A stretch of DNA of 64,000 bases from Enterovirga rhinocerotis (GTDB lineage: Bacteria; Pseudomonadota; Alphaproteobacteria; Rhizobiales; Beijerinckiaceae), in contig NZ_SNZR01000013.1 in the NCBI RefSeq assembly GCF_004363955.1, positions 496,001-560,000 on the forward strand, written 5' to 3'. How positions within the stretch are numbered: position 1 is the first letter of the stretch; each line of letters begins with the position of its first letter. The translations under genes and the position numbers were made by a program. Of this stretch, positions 36,388-44,426 are shown piece by piece. The notes beneath the pieces are model-generated. The model saw only the letters and a program-made list of their open reading frames with translations, was not told the origin of the DNA and did not search any database.

Positions 36388-37926
36388 ATGACGTCGCTCC
36401 TTCGCCTCGCCGCCGCAGCCCTGCTCCTCCTCTGCCCGACGCTCGCACCGGCGCAGACGCCCGCCGGCGCAGGCCGTCCCCAGCCGGGACAGGAGGCGAG
36501 GGCGGAACCGCGCCAGCCGGGCCGCGCGCTCCCTGCCGACGTGACGACGACCCATGTCGTCGAATTGCCCGGCCGCACGCTCCGCGTCCGCGCCACGGCC
36601 GGCTCGCTGCCCCTGGTCGATCCGAAGGGCACGGTGCAGGCCGAGATCGCCTATGTGGCCTATCGGCTCGACGGCACGGCGGCCGCGTCGCGACCCGTGA
36701 CCTTCGCCTTCAACGGCGGCCCCGGCGCCTCCTCCGCCTATCTCCACCTTCTCGTCGCCGGCCCGTGGCGTCTGCCGCTCGACGGCGCCCAGATCAGCCC
36801 GTCGGCGCCGCCCGTGACGGTGCCGAATGCCGAGACCTGGCTCGATTTCACCGATCTCGTCTTCATAGATCCGGTCGGCACCGGCTACAGCCGCGCCGCC
36901 ACGCCGGAGGGCGCGCGCGATTATCATTCCGTCGAGGGCGACATCGCCTCGCTCTCGGCCGTCATCGCGCGCTGGCTGCGCGAGAACGACCGCATGACCT
37001 CGCCCAAATTCGTGCTCGGCGAGAGCTATGGCGGCTTCCGCGGCCCCCTCCTCGCCGACAAGCTCGCGGATGATTGGGGCATCGGGCTCTCGGGCCTCGT
37101 CCTCGTCTCGCCGGTCTTCGATTTCGGCTGGCTGTCCGAGCCGCGCTGGAAGCCGATGGAGGCCGCGACCAAGCTGCCCTCGATCGTCGCCGGGGCCCGC
37201 GAGCGCGCGCGGCCGGTCTCGCGGGCCGACCTCGCCGAGGCCGAGGCCTATGCGGCAGGCGAGTATCTCGTCGATCTCCTGCGCGGGCCGCGAGATGGCG
37301 CCGCCCAGGAGCGGATCGTCGCGCGGGTCGCCGCGCTCACCGGCCTCGATCCCGCCTTCGTGCGGCGCCAGGGCGGACGGATCGATATCCGCACCCTCCA
37401 GCGCGAACTCGGCCGCGAGACGGGGCGGGTCGCCTCCGCCTACGATACGGGGCTGTTCTCCTACGACCCCGATCCGACCGCGCCCCGCAGCCAGGCCGAC
37501 GATGGCGGGCTCGACAGCATGCAGGCGCCGCTCTCCAGCGCGGCCGTCGACACCCTCTGGCAGCGGCTCGGCTGGCGCGTGCCCAATGCCCGCTACGAGC
37601 TGCTCAACGGCGCCGTGAATCGGGCCTGGCGCTTCGGCAGCGGCCGGCAGCCGCCCGAATCCTTCTCCCAGTTGCGGGCCGCCCTCGCGCGCGACGCGAA
37701 GTTCCGCGTCCTCGTCGCCCATGGCCTGACGGATCTCGTGACGCCGTATTTCGCCAGCGACCTTTTGCTGCGCCAGCTTCCCGCCCATGGCGGCGAGCCG
37801 AGGGCGGAACTCGCGGTCTATCCCGGCGGGCACATGTTCTACACGCGGGAGGCCTCTCGGCTCGCCTTCCGCGAGGCCGTCCGTTCGCTCTACGCGACGT
37901 CGCTGGAGGCACGCGGCAGCGATTGA
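36388..37926 (+). CDS. Exported S10-family serine carboxypeptidase-like protein
   Basis: This 512-residue protein has a Sec signal ([17 protein letters not shown], cleavage near PAQT). The alpha/beta-hydrolase S10 features are the oxyanion block [11 protein letters not shown], nucleophile GESYGGFRG, catalytic Asp in [10 protein letters not shown] and His in PGGHMFY. The sequence [11 protein letters not shown] is also typical. It is probably a periplasmic or surface carboxypeptidase, or a related acyl hydrolase. A Pro/Gln/Arg-rich linker follows the signal. A second ATG 11 bases upstream is out of frame and runs into a stop. Confidence 0.9.
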   Translation: MTSLLRLAAAALLLLCPTLAPAQTPAGAGRPQPGQEARAEPRQPGRALPADVTTTHVVELPGRTLRVRATAGSLPLVDPKGTVQAEIAYVAYRLDGTAAASRPVTFAFNGGPGASSAYLHLLVAGPWRLPLDGAQISPSAPPVTVPNAETWLDFTDLVFIDPVGTGYSRAATPEGARDYHSVEGDIASLSAVIARWLRENDRMTSPKFVLGESYGGFRGPLLADKLADDWGIGLSGLVLVSPVFDFGWLSEPRWKPMEAATKLPSIVAGARERARPVSRADLAEAEAYAAGEYLVDLLRGPRDGAAQERIVARVAALTGLDPAFVRRQGGRIDIRTLQRELGRETGRVASAYDTGLFSYDPDPTAPRSQADDGGLDSMQAPLSSAAVDTLWQRLGWRVPNARYELLNGAVNRAWRFGSGRQPPESFSQLRAALARDAKFRVLVAHGLTDLVTPYFASDLLLRQLPAHGGEPRAELAVYPGGHMFYTREASRLAFREAVRSLYATSLEARGSD

Positions 37927-38021
37927 CGTCCTGCCGGGACTTGCCGTCGTCACACAGATCGGAGAGGGGAGGGTCGCGCGGCGCGCGCGCCGACCATGCG
38001 ATCGTCCGGAGACCCTCTGCG

Positions 38022-38915
38022 ATGCCCGAACCCCTGCCGAACGCCCATGTCCGGGCCGAGGTGCTGGTGCAGGCGCTGCCGCACATGCAGCGCTACGACC
38101 AGGAGATCGTCGTCATCAAGTATGGCGGCCACGCCATGGGCGACCGCGAGGCGGCCGAGAACTTCGCCGAGGACATCGTGCTGCTCGAGCAATCGGGCGT
38201 GAAGCCGATCGTCGTCCATGGCGGCGGGCCCCAGATCGGACGCATGCTCGACAAGCTCGGCATCAAGTCGACCTTCGAAGGCGGCCTGCGCGTCACCGAC
38301 GAGGCGACCGTCGAGGTCGTCGAGATGGTGCTCGCGGGCTCGATCAACAAGCAGATCGTCGGCTGGATCGGGGCGGAAGGCGGCCGGGCCGTCGGCCTCA
38401 CCGGCAAGGACGGCATGATGGTCCGCGCCAAGAAGGCGGCGCGCACGGTCGTCGATCCCGATTCGAAGCTGCCGCGGGAGATCGATCTCGGCCTCGTCGG
38501 CGATCCGGAGACGGTCGACCGCTCCGTGCTCGACGCCGTGCTGAAATCGGAGCTGATCCCCGTGCTCGCGCCGCTCGCGACGGGGCCGGACGGGCAGACC
38601 TACAACGTCAATGCGGACACCTTCGCCGGGGCGATCGCGGGGGCGATGGGCGCGAAGCGCCTCCTCCTCCTGACCGACGTTCCGGGCGTGCTCGACAAGG
38701 ACAAGAAGCTCCTGCCCGAGCTCTCGATCGAGCAGTGCCGCGGGCTCATCGCCGACGGCACCATCACCGCCGGCATGATCCCGAAGATCGAGACCTGCAT
38801 CTACGCGCTGGAGCGCGGCGTCGAGGCCGTCGTCATCCTCGACGGAAAGGTGCCCCACTCGGTGCTGCTCGAACTCTTCACCGATTTCGGCGCCGGAACG
38901 CTCATCCGGCGCTGA
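38022..38915 (+). CDS. argB: Acetylglutamate kinase
   Basis: This 297-residue amino-acid kinase phosphorylates N-acetylglutamate in arginine biosynthesis. Motifs are [55 protein letters not shown] and [11 protein letters not shown]. The extended N-terminal helix ([20 protein letters not shown]) is the feature seen in arginine-inhibited hexameric enzymes, so feedback by arginine is likely. ATG 38022 is used. No other arg gene is in the window. Confidence 0.96.
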   Translation: MPEPLPNAHVRAEVLVQALPHMQRYDQEIVVIKYGGHAMGDREAAENFAEDIVLLEQSGVKPIVVHGGGPQIGRMLDKLGIKSTFEGGLRVTDEATVEVVEMVLAGSINKQIVGWIGAEGGRAVGLTGKDGMMVRAKKAARTVVDPDSKLPREIDLGLVGDPETVDRSVLDAVLKSELIPVLAPLATGPDGQTYNVNADTFAGAIAGAMGAKRLLLLTDVPGVLDKDKKLLPELSIEQCRGLIADGTITAGMIPKIETCIYALERGVEAVVILDGKVPHSVLLELFTDFGAGTLIRR

Positions 38916-38931
38916 GGCGGTAAGGTCTCGG

Positions 38932-38975
38932 CCTCATCCTGAGGTGCTCGGCGAAGCCGAGCCTCGAAGGACGGG
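38932..38975. repeat. CTCATCCTGAGG-type dispersed repeat
   Basis: CCTCATCCTGAGGTGCTCGG-CGAA-CCGAGC followed by CTCGAAGGACG is a short repeat form I recognise as common between genes in Hyphomicrobiales. It contains the stem GCTCGGC/GCCGAGC. It lies directly after argB and may help end that transcript. Only one copy is in this window. Confidence 0.55.
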
Positions 38976-38999
38976 GCGGCCCGGCATCGGGTCCGGCGG

Positions 39000-39482
39000 C
39001 TACGAGCCTTTCGATGCGATGAACAGAGGAGCGCAGTATCTCTGGCCGCGCTCCGTCTCGGTCGCCGCGCATCCGATCGGTGAGGCGAGGCTTTCGCTAC
39101 AGAACGTGTATCCGCTCGGCACCTCCGCGAACAAATATTCGCTGTGCAGATGGTCGTGATCGTGTGTCTTCGAGAGCGAAAGAGCGTCCTTTCCGACGTG
39201 GACAATGGTGCTCGTATCGCCGTGCGCGAAGATCAATGAGACGTGGTTGGGTGGAGTGCTGCCGATCGGGTGCTGGTTTCCCAAGCGGGGCAGGCGCACG
39301 CTCAACGGCGCCCGCGGCGCGCCTTCGTAAAACGTGACGATGCAGACTTTATCGTAGCGATCGGGAAAGCTCGTTCCGGCCTGCCCGATCGCGACCCATG
39401 ACGCCCCGATGGCGGCTCCGACGCAGCCAAGAAGCAGCCCGCCGTGTCGCAGTGCCCCACTGTCCCACCGAAAAGCCCACAT
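39000..39482 (-). CDS. Orphan exported protein, unlike its neighbours in composition
   Basis: This 160-residue product has an N-terminal hydrophobic segment (GGLLLGCVGAAIGASWVAIG) that should export or anchor it. The remainder is a beta-rich-looking domain with motifs HVSLIFAHGDTSTIVHVG and HDHDHLHSEYLFAEVPSG. Four cysteines follow the signal and could form two disulfides. G+C is visibly lower than in flanking genes, suggesting recent acquisition. I recognise no family. ATG 39482 is chosen; a GTG at 39533 would add 17 residues. The flanking repeat and opposite orientation isolate it. Confidence 0.6.
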   Translation of the reverse strand: MWAFRWDSGALRHGGLLLGCVGAAIGASWVAIGQAGTSFPDRYDKVCIVTFYEGAPRAPLSVRLPRLGNQHPIGSTPPNHVSLIFAHGDTSTIVHVGKDALSLSKTHDHDHLHSEYLFAEVPSGYTFCSESLASPIGCAATETERGQRYCAPLFIASKGS

Positions 39483-39583
39483 GGCGCACCGATCGTGGAT
39501 GCCTCGAAGGGCCGACTCCGGAAGCCATATCACGTGACGCCGGACACGGCCCGCGGTTCCGCGAGCCGGACCGGTGGAGCCGC

Positions 39584-40570
39584 TCAGTCCTCCGCGATGC
39601 GTCGGAGCGTGGCGACGATCGCATCCTCGGCCTCGATCACGCCTTCGCCCCGGCGCCGGTCCCGCTCGGCGCGGGATCGGTCGAACGGCATTCTGACCGG
39701 CCCCCCTCCGGGGACGGGCCGGGTCTCGCGGATGGTCTGCGCATAGGCTGCGACGTTGCGGCGGAAGGCATCCTCCGGGCCGAGAAGATCGGGCCGCATC
39801 GCGACGATCAGGAAGCCGAACCCTTCGAGGTCGGGCGGCAGCGGCGCCGAGCCCGCCATGATCCCGAGAAGCTGCACCACCATGCCGAGCCCGGAGCCGC
39901 GCGGGCCGCCCCAGGTCGCGAAGGCGCCCGAGAGGGCGGCGGCCGGATCGCGGGTCGGCTCGCCCGCGCCGTCATAGGCGACGCCGGGCGGCAGCTCCTT
40001 GCCGAGCCGGCCGGCGAGCGTGACTTCGGCATGGATGATCGCCGAGGTGCCGATGTCCCAGATCACCGGCTCGGCCTCGCTCGGAAATCCGAAGCAGATC
40101 GGGTTGGTGCCGAGCCGTCCCTCGGTGCCGCCATGCGGCGCGACCCAGGGCGAGGCGTTCGACGCGATCATCGTGACGAGGCCGCGTGCGGCGGCCATCT
40201 CGGCATAGACCGAGAGCATCCCGGTGTACCAGGTGTCGCTGGCACCCACGATGGCGATGCCGGCAGCCTCGGCCTTCTGGATCGCGATCTCGGTCGCGCG
40301 GTGCCCCACGACGTATCCGATCCGATCGCCGCCATCGAGCCGCGCCGAGACGGGCGTCTCTTGCAGGATCGCCATCGGCCGGCGCCGATCCTCCGTCCTG
40401 CCGAGCCTCTCGGCGATCGAGACGGCGCGGGCGAGGCCGCCGTAGCCGATCCCCCGCAATTCGCAATCGATGAGATGCTCGGCGATGATCGACGCCTCGG
40501 ACGCGTCATGGCCGAGCCGCCGCATGACGCGATGCGCGAGTTCCCGCGCCTCCTCGATGGTGAGTTTCAT
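39584..40570 (-). CDS. Ldh family (malate/L-sulfolactate-type) oxidoreductase
   Basis: This 328-residue NAD(P)-dependent enzyme belongs to the Ldh2/MDH2/YbiC fold, not the classical LDH fold. Typical blocks are ELRGIGYGGLARAV, the cofactor segment NASPWVAPHGGTEGRLGTNPICFGFPS in its pieces SPWVAPHGG and LGTNPI, WDIGTSAI, and GYDGAGEPTRDP-like PPGVAYDGAGEPTRDP. Members reduce 2-keto acids, ureidoglycolate, 2,3-diketogulonate or delta-1-pyrroline-2-carboxylate. It follows an amino-acid-oxidase-like gene by 99 bases in the same direction, which makes an imine or 2-keto acid substrate attractive but unproved. Confidence 0.87.
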   Translation of the reverse strand: MKLTIEEARELAHRVMRRLGHDASEASIIAEHLIDCELRGIGYGGLARAVSIAERLGRTEDRRRPMAILQETPVSARLDGGDRIGYVVGHRATEIAIQKAEAAGIAIVGASDTWYTGMLSVYAEMAAARGLVTMIASNASPWVAPHGGTEGRLGTNPICFGFPSEAEPVIWDIGTSAIIHAEVTLAGRLGKELPPGVAYDGAGEPTRDPAAALSGAFATWGGPRGSGLGMVVQLLGIMAGSAPLPPDLEGFGFLIVAMRPDLLGPEDAFRRNVAAYAQTIRETRPVPGGGPVRMPFDRSRAERDRRRGEGVIEAEDAIVATLRRIAED

Positions 40571-40669
40571 CAGCCCCTCCCTTACGCCGGCCTCCGCGGT
40601 GGCGACGCGCGAGCGCGCCTTCGCACCGGGACCGTTCGGTTTCAGTTCTTCAGGGCTCTCGATACGGCT

Positions 40670-41908
40670 CTACGCCGGCTTTGTCTCCGCCTCGAAGCGA
40701 TAGGGATCGAAGCATTCCGCGTCGGGATCGGGGGTGCCGTCGAGGGCGCAGCCGATGATCTCGGCGCCAAGCGCGGCGAAGGTCACGCCGTTGCCGCCGA
40801 ACCCGGAGGCGAGCCAGACATTCGGAGCGTTGGCCGCGGGGCCGATCGCCGGCAGCCCGTCGGGCGAGGAGCCGAAGGTCGCCGCCCAGGCGCAGTCGAG
40901 GTCCACGGCGCGTCCCCCGAGGAGCGCCTCGAGCTTCGCTCGGATCGCGCCGGCCTTCTCGCCGATCAGGGCGTCCCGGGCATCGCCATCGGTGAGGTCC
41001 TCGTCCTCGCCCCCCGCGACGACCCGGCCATCGGCCGTCTCCCGCGCATAGAGATACGACGATGCGGCTTCCCAGATGATGGCGTGTTCGCGCCACAGCG
41101 GCGTCGAGCCCGGTGGCGTCGCGATCGCGTAGCTCGACAGGACCGAGAAGGCGGATGGCAGGTGCCAGAGCGGACGCTCGTAGCCGCTGGCCAGGATGAC
41201 CGTGCCCGCCTCGATCCCGGGGGTGCCTTCGACCGCAAGCCGAACGCCGCCGGCGCTTTGCTCGAGGGCCGTCACGTCGACGGGAAAATGCAGCGTCGCG
41301 CCCCGCCCTCGCGCACGGTCCAGAAGGCCCAGCGTCAGACGCACGGGATCGACGCAATAGCTGGCTTCGGAGAGGAGCGCGGCGCGCGGGGCGATGCCGA
41401 AGCGCCGGCCGACCTCGCCGGCGGAGATGAAGCGGGAGGGAAGGCCCGCGCGGTCGCGCATGGCGGCCTCCTCCCTCAGCCCGTCCTCGTCGAGGAGCGA
41501 TCCGGCGAGGTAGAGTTCCGGCCGCTCGGTCCGGCTGCGGCCCTGTCCGTCGGCATCGATCCGGCGGGCCAGGGATGCGGCGGCGCGGAAGACCCGGCGC
41601 CAGCGGCGTGCGGCCTCGTCCTCGCCGATCTCCCGCGCGAGATGCGTCAGCGGCACGTCGGCCGCCCACAGCACGAGGGCCGTGGAGGCGGCCGTGCTGC
41701 CATGCGCGGGCGGCCTCCGGTCGAAGAGCGCGACGCGGCGCCCGGAGCGCGTCAGGCGCTCGGCCAGCATCGCGCCCATGATGCCGGCTCCGACGATCGC
41801 GACGTCCAGGGGCTGGGAGGGGAGGGGGTCGGAGGAGCCCGGGTCCGGATCGGCCAGGGTCCAGCAGGGCTGTCCGCCCCGCAGATCGCGATATTCGGTG
41901 AGACGCAC
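40670..41908 (-). CDS. FAD-dependent oxidoreductase (DAO/GlpO-like)
   Basis: This 412-residue flavoenzyme has the dinucleotide motif DVAIVGAGIMGAMLAERL at about residue 35 and the C-terminal FAD block GLPAIGPAANAPNVWLASGFGGNGVTF in its pieces LPAIGP and SGFGGNG. The N-terminal RLTEYRDLRGGQPCW leader is typical of a subgroup of DAO-fold oxidases acting on amines or hydroxyacids. I chose GTG 41908 because the protein then begins at this conserved leader. It likely forms an operon with the Ldh-family gene. A twin-arginine signal is absent, so it is cytoplasmic. Confidence 0.85.
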   Translation of the reverse strand: MRLTEYRDLRGGQPCWTLADPDPGSSDPLPSQPLDVAIVGAGIMGAMLAERLTRSGRRVALFDRRPPAHGSTAASTALVLWAADVPLTHLAREIGEDEAARRWRRVFRAAASLARRIDADGQGRSRTERPELYLAGSLLDEDGLREEAAMRDRAGLPSRFISAGEVGRRFGIAPRAALLSEASYCVDPVRLTLGLLDRARGRGATLHFPVDVTALEQSAGGVRLAVEGTPGIEAGTVILASGYERPLWHLPSAFSVLSSYAIATPPGSTPLWREHAIIWEAASSYLYARETADGRVVAGGEDEDLTDGDARDALIGEKAGAIRAKLEALLGGRAVDLDCAWAATFGSSPDGLPAIGPAANAPNVWLASGFGGNGVTFAALGAEIIGCALDGTPDPDAECFDPYRFEAETKPA

Positions 41909-42021
41909 GTGACGACAGGCCCTGCACCGGCCCGATACGGCCGGCCAGGGCCTCAATTCGCGTCAAGCCTCCCGGTTCCCCGATCGCTGGCGGATGGCGT
42001 ATCGCCGTTCGGAGGCCGCCT

Positions 42022-42720
42022 TCAGAGCCCCGGTGCCAGCGCCATCGGCGACATCCAGACGAGTTCGTCCCTCACGCCGCGGACCCCCGGCACGTTCTCG
42101 GCGGCGATGCGGATCGCGTTGCGCTCGCGCTCGTCCATGATCGCGCCCGTGAGGCGCACGACGCCCTCGGCGACCCCGATCTCGATCGCGCCGGTGGCGA
42201 AGGGCAGCTTCCCCATCTCCGCCTCGACCTCCTTGAGGAGATCCGCATCCGGCTTGCTCACCTGCCTGTTCGGCGCGGGCATGGAGCGCGACAGCGCGCG
42301 CAGCAGGTCCGACCGGCTCAGGATGCCGACGACGCGCTGCCCGTCCACGACCGGAAGCCGCTTCACCTTGTTCCGGGTCATGAGGTCGACCGCTTCCGAC
42401 AGCGGGGCGGAGAGGGGGATGGAGACGACGCGTTCCGTCATCAATTCGGCCACGCGCCGTCCGCGCGCCTGGCTGTACTCCTCCGCGAGCTTGCCGGGGC
42501 CGGCGAGGAATTCGAGCCAGCGGGTGCGGCGCTTCTCGGTGCCGAGTTCTGCACGGCGCAGGAGGTCTCCCTCCGTCAGGATGCCGACCAGTTCGCCGGC
42601 CTCGCTCACCACCGGCAGCCCGCTCACGCGCTCGCCCAGCATCAGGGCGACTGCGCGCTCCAAGGTGTCGTCGGGCCGTACCGAGACGACACCCCAGGTC
42701 AAGACGTCCGCGACCTTCAT
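42022..42720 (-). CDS. CBS-pair and BON domain protein
   Basis: This 232-residue protein has two CBS motifs (about residues 1-60 and 85-145) and a C-terminal BON domain (about 165-225, VAEGVVRLTGAIMDERER). CBS pairs usually bind adenosyl nucleotides; BON domains bind lipid or membrane surfaces. There is no signal peptide or transmembrane segment. ATG 42720 begins the first CBS (MKVADVLTWGVVSV) after a GGGAGCAGGA site. A perfect FNR box 61 bp upstream with a well-placed -10 hexamer says that it is made at low oxygen. It might sense AMP/ATP or NAD state during respiration changes. Confidence 0.88.
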   Translation of the reverse strand: MKVADVLTWGVVSVRPDDTLERAVALMLGERVSGLPVVSEAGELVGILTEGDLLRRAELGTEKRRTRWLEFLAGPGKLAEEYSQARGRRVAELMTERVVSIPLSAPLSEAVDLMTRNKVKRLPVVDGQRVVGILSRSDLLRALSRSMPAPNRQVSKPDADLLKEVEAEMGKLPFATGAIEIGVAEGVVRLTGAIMDERERNAIRIAAENVPGVRGVRDELVWMSPMALAPGL

Positions 42721-42753
42721 GTTCCTGCTCCCGATCCCATGTCCGACCCTCGA

Positions 42754-42759
42754 ACCATA
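42754..42759 (-). promoter_or_regulatory. Candidate -10 hexamer of the CBS-BON promoter
   Basis: TATGGT on the minus strand matches TATAAT at 4 of 6 bases. The start would be near 42747, putting the FNR-box centre 40-41 bp upstream, the class II spacing. A leader of about 27 bases would carry the ribosome site. Confidence 0.5.
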
Positions 42760-42780
42760 ACGCCTCTGCTGCCGCATGGG

Positions 42781-42794
42781 TTGATCGAGATCAA
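42781..42794 (-). promoter_or_regulatory. Perfect FNR box upstream of the CBS-BON gene
   Basis: TTGATCGAGATCAA matches TTGAT-N4-ATCAA at all ten positions. It lies nine bases past the cydC stop and gives the CBS-BON gene its own low-oxygen promoter in addition to read-through from cydDC. Confidence 0.85.
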
Positions 42795-42803
42795 CCTCGC
42801 GGT

Positions 42804-44426
42804 TCAGAGGCGGATGGCGCGGTCGCCGGCCTCCTCCGTGCCGCGATGACTGGAGAGTATGACGATCCGGTCGCGGAGATGCTCGAAGAGCCGGTCGAGG
42901 ATCCGCGCGCCCTGGTCCGGATCGAGATGTTCCGTCGGCTCGTCGAGGAGCACGAGCGGCCGGGTCGACAGCCAGGCGCGGGCGAGGTTGAGCCGCTGGC
43001 GCTCGCCGAGCGACAGGGATTCCTGGGTGATCCAGCCGTCGAGGCCGCCTGCCTCATCGATGCGGGCGCCGAGTTCCATCGCCGCGAGCGCCTGCCGGAT
43101 GGCATCATCGGTGGCCTTCGGCGCGAAGAGGTTGGCGCGCACGGTGTCGGCGAGGATCGCGGCATCGTGCGGACAGAACACGCTCAATTGCCGGCGGGCT
43201 CCGGGCAGGAGCACCAGGGCGCGGCTGTCGGCGATGTCGTTGCCGATCCAGCCTGCGATCTGCTTGAGGAGGCTCGTCTTGCCGCAGCCGCTCGGGCCGG
43301 TGAGCAGCGTCGGCCGGCCGGCCTCGAAGGTGGCGGCGAAAGGCCGTCCGATCGGGCGGTGGTTCGGGGTCAGGCGCTGCCAGCCGGCGAGCCGGAGCGT
43401 GGTCAGCCTCGGGCTCGCGATCTCGGGCCGCGGTTCGGCGGTGGCGTCGCCGGACCACCGCGCGATCTCCCGGGCGGCGGCGCGCCGGCGCAAGGCGGCG
43501 ACCAGGATCTTTGAGGCCCCGAGCGCCGTCTCCCCCAGCGCCAGCCAGGCGAAGGCCAGGAAGGCGGGAACGAGGAGGCCGTCGAGGCGCTCCCCCGCGA
43601 ACCAGGCTGCGGCCATCACCGCCATGCCGGCGAGGGGGCCGAACAGGCCGGCGACGGCATCGAGCGCGGCGAAGGAGCGCCGCATCGCGAGGAGGCGATC
43701 CTCGGCACGGGCGAGCGGTCCGAAGGCGCTCGACAGCCGCTCGCTCCAGGCGTCCTCGGCCTGGAGGGCGAGCGCCGCCGCGATGGCCGCTCCGATCCGC
43801 TGCGAACCCTCTCGCCGCGCCCGCCGGACCTCGTCCCAGGTCGATTGCCCGGCCACGGCCAGCCGGGCGGCGAGGGCCGCGATCGCGGCCGCGAGCGCCG
43901 CGATCGGCAGGATCGCGAGCGGGGCGACGAGGAGCGTGGCGACGAGGCAGGCGAGGGCGCCCGCTCCGACGGTGAGGAGCGGCAGATCGACCCGGAGCTT
44001 GGCGAAATCCATGTCCTCGACATCGTCGAGGTAATCGGCCAGCCGGTCCTGGTCGCCGAACTGCCAGCCCGCGCGGCGAACGGAGGGCGCGCGCGCCATG
44101 GCCGCGAAGAGATTGCCGCGGCGACGGGCCTGATCGAGCAGAGCCGCCTTGTGGCCGACCAGCCGCTCTCCGTATTTCGCCGCCGTCCGTCCGATCGCGA
44201 AGAGCCGGACGAGCGCGGCCGGGATATGGACGTTGAAGGTGAGCGCCGCCGAGGAGAGCCCGGCGATCGCCACCGCGCCGAGGAACCAGGCGGACAATCC
44301 GGCGAGCAGCACGCCGCAGGCGAGCGCCGCGAGCGCGAGCAGGATGGCGGCCGCCCAGGGGGAGTCCTTCGGAGGTCGGCCGGTCTCGGACGTCTCTTCG
44401 GTGGGCGGCGCGGACAGGGTCGTCAC
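42804..44426 (-). CDS. cydC: CydC, heterodimeric ABC transporter subunit for cytochrome bd assembly
   Basis: This 540-residue ABC exporter half has six membrane helices (about residues 25-300) and an ATPase domain. CydDC exports cysteine/glutathione or handles haem and is needed to assemble cytochrome bd. Walker A is GPSGCGKTS, signature LSLGERQR (a degenerate LSGGQ), Walker B LVLLDEPTEHLD and H-loop SSHR. The Q-loop position reads CPHDAAILADTVRANL, so the usual Gln appears replaced by His. It starts GTG 44426, overlapping the cydD stop. The TM region is Ala/Arg-rich and shorter in its loops than E. coli CydC. Confidence 0.9.
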   Translation of the reverse strand: MTTLSAPPTEETSETGRPPKDSPWAAAILLALAALACGVLLAGLSAWFLGAVAIAGLSSAALTFNVHIPAALVRLFAIGRTAAKYGERLVGHKAALLDQARRRGNLFAAMARAPSVRRAGWQFGDQDRLADYLDDVEDMDFAKLRVDLPLLTVGAGALACLVATLLVAPLAILPIAALAAAIAALAARLAVAGQSTWDEVRRARREGSQRIGAAIAAALALQAEDAWSERLSSAFGPLARAEDRLLAMRRSFAALDAVAGLFGPLAGMAVMAAAWFAGERLDGLLVPAFLAFAWLALGETALGASKILVAALRRRAAAREIARWSGDATAEPRPEIASPRLTTLRLAGWQRLTPNHRPIGRPFAATFEAGRPTLLTGPSGCGKTSLLKQIAGWIGNDIADSRALVLLPGARRQLSVFCPHDAAILADTVRANLFAPKATDDAIRQALAAMELGARIDEAGGLDGWITQESLSLGERQRLNLARAWLSTRPLVLLDEPTEHLDPDQGARILDRLFEHLRDRIVILSSHRGTEEAGDRAIRL

